DNA of 64,000 nucleotides from Mesaphorura yosii (lineage: Eukaryota; Arthropoda; Collembola; Poduromorpha; Tullbergiidae): NCBI GenBank assembly GCA_009869945.1, contig WIXG01000079.1, forward strand, positions 1 through 64,000, read 5' to 3'. The notes below the pieces were generated by a model. It did no database searches, had not been told where the DNA came from, and worked only from the letters and a program-made list of their open reading frames with translations. The translations under genes and the position numbers were made by a program. How positions within the stretch are numbered: the first letter of the stretch is position 1; every line of letters starts with the position of its first letter. This document shows positions 54,901 through 64,000 of this stretch, one piece after another.

Positions 54901-57900
54901 TGTCGACTCCGGTCCGCATGCGCACGAAAAAATATTTATGATACATGTATATTTCATAAAGAAAATGAATTCGTTGCATGATCTTCCTAGTCTTGTGAAC
55001 AATTTATTATCCGGAATGCATAATACATTCAGCTGACAAGTACACCGAAAAGACGGAATAAATGCATTCATCTACGACCCACTTTTCCATGCAGAAACAA
55101 AACTTTCCAGCCTTTCAAAGTCAGGGCATTTGCCGGGAAAAATAATTCCTATGCATGATGCTCCTGGTCTGGTGTCACGTCGGGTGCGATCCACCTTTTC
55201 TGTTCCATGAAAGAATTTTTGTAGTTTTTATTTAAAAGAAAGACGACAAAATTTTTTGATAAATATTCACAAGTTTCTCTCTCGTCCGCTCCCTTTTAAT
55301 GTTATTTTTGTGCCGTGCAAACTCTACTGTGTCTAATGACTTCCGCGTAATATCCTTTGATCTTTCAAAGAAACACTTTTCGACGACTGAACTGGAGTCC
55401 AGGTTTCCTCTTTCAACTTGCCATTTCTCGTTCTGTGTTCCATCAGTCTGTGTTTTTCTTTCACTTCGTATTATGAATAGGCATGAGGAAAGTAAAACCC
55501 GCCTGTTCCAAAATGCTACCGTGTCGTGTCAAGCGTTTCAGCCCGAGAGCCCAAGGCGCATGAAATGGCTCCGGAAATTTATTTTATGCTAATTCATGAC
55601 CTTCGTCAAACTCAACTGGGAAAACTCACGGAACATGTTTCATGTGCGATAGCCTGCAATTTAAACTGAATCATTCAGCCCTTGTAGTTCGTTGGCATTG
55701 GAGGTACTGTCATGGCACACGAGCCCGCGAGTGACGGCAGGAAGCTTCCGAATTAGATTCCAATGGATTCTCATCTGCATACTTAACCCATTAGAATTGC
55801 CACTCGCTCTGTTTACTTTGTTTTGGGTCAAGTACGCGTACAGACATGAATTGGAAGCGGAATGTAAGTAGTGACAGAAGTCGGTCGTCTGTAGGCGGTA
55901 GCACACAACATGTGCAAACTTTGAACTTCAGGCCATGTATTTGAAAATTACACGCAAGCTGCCTAAATAATTCATTTGAAATTGTAGCAGCAGTTGTGTT
56001 GTCCAGCCTAGCCTGAAGCCAATTGTCACTTGAGTCCATTCATGCAGTGTCCCCATTTCAAAATTTCAATTAAAGTCATCCAGCTTCGAATGCAATCAAA
56101 GGCTTGAATTCTTTTGATGTCTTATGCAAATGAGATAAAAACTACTATTGCCTGTCTTTGAGCTATTGCCGCCGGTAGGTTGGCTTGTATTCTTGACGTT
56201 CTAGATAGTAGCCTCGCAGACTTTGATTGACCAATTAGGGCCAAGCTATATGCCCTTCGTGAATCCGAAACTGGTGCAATCAAATGTCAAAATGTCAGGT
56301 CAAAATGCGAGGTTGAATGGATTAGTAAGTCAAAAGATATACTAAATTGACAAAATTACTTCGTACCGATGAGAGAATTATATGCTGGATAATCTCGCCT
56401 TGCTACTCGTGAAACTGCACATTGTGAAGAAAATATTCTTTGTACAATCCGAAGGCAGAGTAGAGTAGACGCGGACGGGTTGCTCAATTATTCATTCCTA
56501 TTCCTAGTTTGTTTTGCTACTAGCTGGTTGTAGCACGACGCTGTCTTTCTCCGAACCTATTGTTGTTCTTCGATTCTAATATTCCATATCTCTTATTCAA
56601 ATCTTGTGTTCATTAAGGGAAAACAATGACAACTTAGATCGCTATCTTCCGAAAACGAATGATGGTAGAGTTTTGGGAGCCAAAATTGAACGTATTCGAA
56701 TTTAACAGATGCTAGTAACACCAAACAGTCGTTGTTAAAAATGTGAATTTTTAATCTTATCGAAGAGAAAAAGAAGTTATAAGAATGCTTCGGCATACTT
56801 ATTAGCGTTAACACCTAACAGGCTCTTGCGGTTACTGATTCTCAATCTAGATTAATTTTATCTTTCGTGTGATCTCTCGTATAGGTTAACAATAATGATA
56901 TGTAAATAGATGGTTTATATTCAGGGAAACTTGTCTGTGTATTTGCTAAATTCTGCTACCGCTTTATTACATCACTCGTAACTTTGGTTCCGTGGCCGGG
57001 TGCAGCACGGTCGGGTCGGCCGACAGCCTGCACCTGTGTTTTGAATACGCAAATAAAAAGAAGTTCAAACATTGCAAACTACAGTTCCATTATTATTACT
57101 CTCGTTATTGTTATTGTTGTTCCCGTACTTTGTCCGTCCGCTCAAACACTACGCAACTACGCACAGAAGTTCAAGTACAAGGTACAAGTGCTTTTCCACT
57201 TATCTCTCACACCTTCCGCAATATTACGGCAAAGAGCATGCCGTATTTTGTTGTCCTCATCTTGATGCACCGTAAACACGCACTTCAAAGGACAACACAG
57301 CACAAGAATAATGCTCTTAATTTATTCCGGCGCTTCTCATTTAATTTCTTCTTGCGTTCCCGTTTATTCTATTCATTTCGTCTGTATGATAGCCTACACT
57401 TTTCTGGCTCTGACTCCACTGCCAGGAGAAGAGGCTAATTACTCATGGTCTGTAAATTTCAAGTTCTCTGGATTGCTTCAAATCTTAATATTGTTGTATG
57501 CCTGCGTGCAGTGTTGTGGGAGATAGACCAGATAGATATGAATAAATTATAACAATAGCACGGCGCCTCTGTTACGTATACGGCTTATTATTACGACGAT
57601 GAATAATAATGTAATTGTAGAATGTTGATTTTACCCATTAGGTGAGAAAACCAGAATTCTGAGGTTTGCTTCACCGAGGTTGCGTCTATTTCCTTTCTTT
57701 TATTAGCTGCTACGCGTAAGCGTAGTGTACGCAATTCATTGACGACGCACTCAAGTATTGCGTAACACCGTACACATTTAACATTAACTGGTTTATTATA
57801 TGAAGCATGAGTTTATTAACTGCTTACCTCGCTTGGTGCCAGGTTGTCAGAAAATCATGGTGCACAGTGCACGGCGGAACCCTCGTCCCGTCCCGTCCTG

Positions 57901-58762
57901 CTGTCTCAGTTTCGTTTTCATTTCATCCGATAGTAATGAAAATGTGAATACATAATTCTAATAATTCAACTCTCTCGCCATGTGGTTGGCAAATAATCAA
58001 TGAGTTGGCTGAAATGAGTCTTCCTTCTTTGTTCACGGCAGAGTCCATATATCATTCACCTCTTACTTTTATCTTAGAAGAATAATCTCACAGTGGATGA
58101 TATTGTTTCGTTTCGTATAAAATGGAAACGTGTTCAATAAAACACAACACAAAGGCGAGCTTGCATTTGGCGTCGCCTTTTCCAGTCAGCGTCTGTCCGT
58201 ATTGTGTTTCTCGCGTAGAACTTCACCCTCTCGTCTCAAATTCATTGAAACTCCTTCTTTTCGCAAATGCCAATTCGAACAGTCACTAAACCGTGTTACG
58301 GTTGTACCGTGGTGTCGGGCTCACGTAATGATAAAAATGTAAAACGAACTCGAACTCAGAAAACCAGTTTTTGCATAAAGCTGCAAAAAATTGAGTCTGT
58401 CTGAAGCGAACAAGAGATTCGAAAATTATAATCCATGCATCATGTGCACTTTTTCAACTCATTCTGCTGTCCACGAATGTGATTGTGATACTTGGTCTTG
58501 GTTCTTGGATTCTCCGTTGATATGAGTGCGAGATACGCGAATGGCGACGACGGTGTCGTAATTCTTAATCTTTCTTCCCGGACACAGGATATGTGATATG
58601 CCAAACGCACGCAATTTAATGAATCCGAATCTTACTTCTTGCACTCGGCTTTCGACTTGGACTGTGTGAACTTGTAAAATAAAAATTTGTACAGCCAATT
58701 GCTATCCACAGCGACGCATTTTAATTGTAGTTCTAAAAGCCACGAACGTTTTATTTGGTTTA
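51991..58762. other. Upstream region of side (5' UTR, promoter or further intron); no gene seen
   Basis: A short CA run sits at 52009-52021, just upstream of the first ATG. From about 52180 to 52480 the plus strand is pyrimidine-rich, so the side transcript would be GA-rich there, which suits a 5' UTR or promoter-proximal stretch. Several plus-strand frames here (52145-52384, 52512-52730) are Leu/Phe/Val-rich products of that composition. No TATA box with a clear initiator on the minus strand was found, so the transcription start is unknown. Confidence 0.5.
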
Positions 58763-58782
58763 ATGATGATGATGATGATGAT
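58763..58782 (+). repeat. Trinucleotide microsatellite (ATG)6
   Basis: Six ATG units plus AT in tandem. Confidence 0.9.
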
Positions 58783-61700
58783 AATTACAGTGTAAAAATG
58801 CTAATGTTTATTTAATGTGTGAGCTTTGCGTGAGCGAGTGAGTTGGACCCCAGAAATCGGTGTAATGATATGAGATTTCGTGATTTGCACTTTCCACATG
58901 CGTCGGTCCATTTATCACTCTGAAATTCACACTACGGACGATGCTTGTCGATGTTGGGTTGCATGGGTTTCTGATCGTGAGGGTGTTGAGTTGACAAGTC
59001 GTTAGGACTTGTGCCAACAACAACAGTGATAATTTTGGGTTGCTCACTTCACAATGTTCAATGCGATTCGGTTGATTTGTTAAACACACATGATTTTCAA
59101 CCTGTGTGTCCTGCAGCTGACCTTAAACCTGTCTGAAGGGAGAAAGTCAAGTGCGTGGTTCACAAATCGTTAAGCGTTCGATTGGTATTCAACTTTCACT
59201 TCCGGTGAGAATATTGAGACGATGCGGTGAAGCGAGTCTCATTCCAGTTCCGTTGCGTTGAACGTTGCGAGGAGAACTGAAGAAAGAATCAAAAGTGTCT
59301 GCAGTGTAAACCTGCGAACGGGCCTTGGCCCTTCCACCGATGCCTGCCTCTACACATGCACCTCACGCTCAACGCAGAGCGGAATTCCTTTCCTTCTTAT
59401 GACACGTTACGAGAAGGATGAATGCCTTCGATAATGAAATGCACTACACTACGCACAGTAAAATCGAAGCCCACATTCGAGCGTCGAGTTTTGGCTGGAG
59501 CGCAGACGGGCAGGATCGGCTGGAAGGAGCAGAACCGAAATGCGAAACGCGTTTTTGAATAGTGGTGTTTTGGCTGTCGTCCTGCACTGAACCGTGCATT
59601 TCTCTGGTCGCGGTCTCGCTTTCCACACACACACACACACACTGACACTGGAGACTGCACTTATAACGTACTGCGGCACGTTGACGACTGACTACTACTT
59701 CAAAGTTGAGAGGTTTTCGTTTATTTTTTCAACGCACTCCACTTTAACTACAACAATTCCACTTCACCACCACACCGTGTGGCACCGCACGATGAGATGC
59801 ATGTTGAATGGTTTGCAAATATACTACATGCATGAATGATATTCCGTAACGCAGACAGCGCAACTCTTTACTTCATTTTGGCCACCCAACAACACCCAGA
59901 ACAATAGGCGCACTCACAAGAGTGCAAGCAAATCAACCCCAAATGCAAACAATGCCACACGACGGTATTGATCTTTAAGGACAGAAGGCGCACGGTGTTA
60001 TTATGATTACTTCTTCTATTTATGCGCTCAACGCGATTACCATTATGGACGAGTATGGTGGATGCATAATTTATGTAATCATAATATTAATGATGCCCTC
60101 TTGATATCTAGACAGACTGCATGATACAATGCAATTACTGACGTTCGCGTTCGCAACAATACACAAGTGCGACGAACTCAGGGAGCAAATTGAGGGAGAA
60201 TTGCTTGCGTCTATTTGTCTCTTTTCGGCAGGTACTGAGAATAATGATCATAATTGGACACTTTATAATTCAACTACTGAATTTCACACCACACCAGAAA
60301 TGACAAATATGAGTGTATCAAACGTTGGTATTGACTGTTGTGCCATGTGCTAGCACGTGCACGTTTTACTACTTGTCAATCGTGTGGTGAGGCGTTTGTG
60401 ATTAAATCTAAAAGTTATTGACACGACGAGCAGTGAAAGTGTACCAAAATGGGTCGGCGGTAACCTTCACAAAAATTCAGGAGTTCTTCAGGCGAGACAG
60501 GAAAAGTGGTGGGCGAATTATTAATACGATGCTCCTCTCCTTAAATACTTGATGTCGAAGGAATTGGAAATCCATAATTGATACAAAAGCTGTATAAAAT
60601 GGTATTTTATTGTAGCCGTGTACTTGTCGCAAATCCAATCGAAGTTATTCACACCGGAATATGTACATACATGAACAAGCTTGGCCCAAAGTGAAATAGA
60701 CGGAAATTGGTTGGCGTTAGCCACGCGAGCGGCAAACGTGACATTTGCGAATGCGGGCATCAGGCGAGGTTCGCGTATAGTGCATGTGGAAGTACATGCA
60801 ATTGATTTTACTGACGGGCAAAATGTTCATTTCTCATCGATCAGGTGTCAACATTACGCGTGTTCTTTCTTCGTCTTAAACTCTTGTGCGTGAAATCGTA
60901 TGCACGTTTTGACCTACTAGGATGAGCGATTGATTGAATATGGCAATCATATTACCAACGTAGTTGAGTAGTTTAATGCTAGAAAGAGAAATTTTCATGC
61001 TTGATTTTGAGAAACTGGAAGCTTGCACATAATTTATGCGCCTCCTGGTAGTCTTGCAGTCGATCCAGTCACATAAATCTGTCAACTGAAAGTATTCCGA
61101 TAGCCCGAATAAAGTGATCATTAAGAAAACTCGAATGGTGTGTCCACTCACACCTCAAAGTTTAGTACTTAAAAATTAATGAGATTTTCGATTTGCTTAA
61201 ACGTGTGCTTTTAAACGTGTAGCTCAATACGTCATAGTTTACGGTCTACGAATACTTATTGTTAGTTCGAAACCATTTGATACACCACTTTGGCTCCAAG
61301 CCCGTGGTACACAACCCGAAACCCGAAACAATTCCGAAACGAGATAGCAATTCCGGAATAGGGATAGCATGATGCATATGCTTCCATTGATTTAACATTA
61401 TCGTACTACGGTTTGATATGCCTGGATGTTGTACTTCTGAAAACGGTTCGCATGTTTCGCTTGACCTTTGAAGGAACGCGTAGTGTTTGAGAAAGTACAA
61501 TCTCCTTTCATGAAAGGCTCAAAAGCGTCTTGCGGACAGACCAGAGGCCTGCAGTCTTTTGACTTGAGGCGAATACGTAAGTGGTTGTTTATATCAAAGG
61601 CGTTTAGACTACGTATCCAACCGCGAGTTCTCTGTCGAGACTCCCGTAAATGAAGACTTCACCGATACGATACAAAGATAACATCTTCTCTAAAAGACAA

Positions 61701-63229
61701 ATAAGGCATAAACGAAAGTAGAGAAGCAACATGTAGTTCGAGCCTAGGTTGAGGTACGGAAAAGGTGCCCGAGTTAACAAGATTAATGTTTCCTTTCCTT
61801 GTTTTACAAAAATTCACTTTTATTATCTTGAAAGGTGAGATTGGGAACCGAAACCGCCTGTTACGGCCAGGTTGTTACTTGTCGGCTAAGTCATAGCTAC
61901 GAAAAAATGAAATTGAAGAAGTCTATCAAATTCCCCTATAAAACACGCACGCAGGCGTAATATGAAAACTTCCAAATTAAATTCAAGCGTTTGGACAAGA
62001 AAAATACGCTGGACTGTGAGTGCATAAAACTCGGCGTATTAACGATTCATTGCATTCCAAAAATGAAACTGGCGACTAAGTGGCTTGCATTCTTTCTACC
62101 TCGGTTCCAGCATCATCGATTCAGAAAATGAAATCTCATCCTCATGTCTGGTCATACGCAGCAGTATCTTGTTTTAACCAACAAAATATGCAGGTAAAAT
62201 TCCATTGTTAATAAAATTAAAACGAATTATGAATTCTCGGCCTATAATAATCATACTTGAGCCCTCTTCTCGTCTTCATTTTTGTGTTGTTGAAATATCA
62301 CAATTACAAGACAAACAAAACTGAACAGCAGGGTTCATGGTTCTTATACGAAACATGTACAAAGGAATACCTTTTTAATTTACGTAGAGTTATGAATGTG
62401 CGTGTACCAGAAAAATCATATTCATGCGCTAATGTGCATTAGCAGCAATATAAACATTAATTTCGTAATACCAGTGTAATTAATCTTGGTAGTTTCATGC
62501 TTGCGAGTTTCAAATTGGCACTGCTGATGCTAACGTTAATAGATAATGCATCCTGGTCTTGAGGACTTCTGTAAAACGTGAGCACGGTTATTGAACACAC
62601 ACAGCATGATCCAAACGAGCCAGGTGCCTGCCTCTGAGATTATATGGGGGTAGTGCTGAGCTCAGTCCACACTAAATTAATCTAACGCGTGTGTGCAGTA
62701 AGCAACCGTGTTTTTATGGTGGTATTGTGGCTAATTATTCATTATCCATTGAGTGTTGAATACAGAATTCAATTACTTGATCAAGAATTGAAAGTATTGA
62801 GGAATTCACTACTGAATGATCAACGCGAACTTGGTACCCATCCCAATACCAAAATTGGACTGCTAACGTCATTGAGTAAAGGAACAATACAATTTTAAAA
62901 GTACTTGTAAACTCTGCGTATTGCCTAATATTATGGGAGCTCCAATTGTATTTGGGAAGTGAGCAGAATTAATTTCAAGAGACATTAAATGATTCACAAT
63001 GTTTATGCCAAGAATTATGAACTGGAATCCTTCCGCTGCAGTGCCCGCATTACAACGGCAAAGTTACGTTCAGGGAATATTTTCGGCTGCACTGCATTGC
63101 GGTGATGTGTTTCCACCCTTGCTTTGCATGCGTGGCTCCTCCACTTGATTGATGGGAAACCCTTATCTACACATTACATTACATAACGACCAAGTCATTC
63201 ATTGTGTGGTTGCCTCCTTGAACGTCCAC
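58783..63229. other. Upstream non-coding DNA; no gene seen
   Basis: Apart from the CA repeat at 59624-59642 I see nothing that can be supported here. The part from about 59200 to 59700 is somewhat richer in GC and CpG than its surroundings and carries overlapping short frames, but none has a recognisable domain. Confidence 0.6.
59624..59642 (+). repeat. Dinucleotide microsatellite (CA)9.5
   Basis: A perfect CA run of 19 bases. Confidence 0.95.
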
Positions 63230-64000
63230 GCTCGCTTGTCTTGGGTTCCCGGTTATGCGCCTTCACCATACACTAGAAGTTACTAGCTAGCAGCAAGGTT
63301 GTAAGGCTTTCTGGGTTGTCCAGCCTCGCTGATGCCGCCTTAGGGATAGGGACGTTGACCAACGACAATGCCAGATGCGAAAGATCAACCGTGCACCTCC
63401 TGCGCTGGAGTTGAGTAGGGGTGCTCAAAAGCCGACTGACTTAGACTCCCCGCTCATTGCTTGACTGCTTTTGTCCTCAAAGTGGACCACTCCTGACAAC
63501 CGATGACGAAGAGCTGGACCCGATGACTCGCGACACAACATTCAAGGAACCACTCTGACCGAAAAATTGACGAAGTTGGGGCTTCAGAAATCAAAGCAGC
63601 CGTAACAACCGAGCAGACTGAAAGTCAAAATTATTCTCAACTTTATTTCATAGTTTGAAGGTCATATTTATAGAAAAACACTGAGTTAACTGTTTATAAA
63701 CAAGACAAAGCAAATTGAATGGAAAGACACAACTAAAATTAGAATGTAGGTCATAACTCTTAGCACAATACAGATTATGTAATTCTTGGTCAAATACAAA
63801 GTAAAAATAGCATAAAACTTACAAAACGTAAATGTTCAAATATACAATCAAATCACAAGGTAAGAAATGAGAAGTCTCAGGTCGAAGACCGTCAAAGTAC
63901 ACATAAAAGATTAAAGTTAGGTGATTGTCAATGGTAAACTAGACGTATCGACGGTGGGCCACCCTCGCTGCGGAATTTCGATTCAAGGTGCATGAACCTC
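63230..64000 (-). mobile_element. Possible worn LTR-type retroelement terminus (tentative)
   Basis: Composition changes near 63230 to a GC-richer block up to about 63560, then to an AT-rich block. Read on the minus strand, the AT-rich block has a TATAAATA sequence (near 63670) and an AATAAAG polyadenylation-like signal (63641-63647), then passes into the GC-richer block, an order like U3-R-U5 and leader of a Ty3/gypsy-type element. I recognise no capsid, protease, polymerase or envelope coding region and no paired terminal repeat in the window, so if it is such an element it is a fragment. A host gene's 3' end on the minus strand is an equally simple explanation. Confidence 0.18.

Noticed and set aside
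57710-57725. Small hairpin CTACGC/GCGTAG with a GTAA loop
   Set aside because: A 6 bp stem is expected many times by chance in a window this size, and nothing around it suggests an RNA gene.
1-64000. CRISPR arrays, operons, ribosome binding sites, rRNA genes
   Set aside because: None is present, and GT-AG introns with pyrimidine tracts show that this is eukaryotic nuclear DNA.

Overview
This is arthropod nuclear DNA. It is AT-rich (I judge about 60% AT by eye), has no bacterial-type gene packing, and holds one gene split by GT-AG introns ranging from 66 bp to about 32 kb. I cannot place it more closely: insect, springtail, crustacean and chelicerate all remain possible.

The only gene I can support is on the minus strand. 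It is the N-terminal half of a Sidestep (Side) family cell-surface protein of the immunoglobulin superfamily. Ten coding exons can be placed to the base, and every junction is phase-consistent: 51744-51990 (signal peptide), 19894-20023, 13390-13589, 11064-11171, 8202-8405, 6571-6656, 6439-6504, 5258-5408, 5024-5154 and 3126-3285. Together they give an uninterrupted reading frame of 494 residues plus one base: a signal peptide followed by four Ig domains, each with its Cys pair and core Trp. The last exon ends on a good donor site. The rest of the family architecture (a fifth Ig domain, a fibronectin III domain, a transmembrane segment and a cytoplasmic tail) must therefore lie beyond coordinate 1. 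Family members in Drosophila are surface ligands or receptors of Beaten-path proteins in axon guidance and synaptic matching.

Layout, low to high coordinates: 1-3125 intron 10 (its far end is outside the window); 3126-8405 a compact cluster of exons 10 to 5 (Ig4, Ig3 and the second half of Ig2); 8406-20023 exons 4 to 2 spaced by 2-6 kb introns; 20024-51743 a single 31.7 kb first coding intron; 51744-51990 the signal-peptide exon; 51991-64000 upstream DNA (5' UTR, promoter or intergenic) with no recognisable coding exon.

The non-coding DNA is low in repeats. It holds a few short microsatellites, a candidate 250 bp inverted-repeat element (21549-21798), a decayed tRNA-Arg-like 5' half (near 27390), a GC-rich island of consecutive hairpins (27632-27713), and a compositional change near the right edge (about 63230-64000) that could be a worn retroelement terminus. 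I found no intact transposon, no rRNA or intact tRNA gene and no second convincing protein gene. I also found no clear undescribed system. The best leads are the hairpin island with the nearby tRNA-like fragment, the tandem splice acceptor at exon 8, and the very long first intron.
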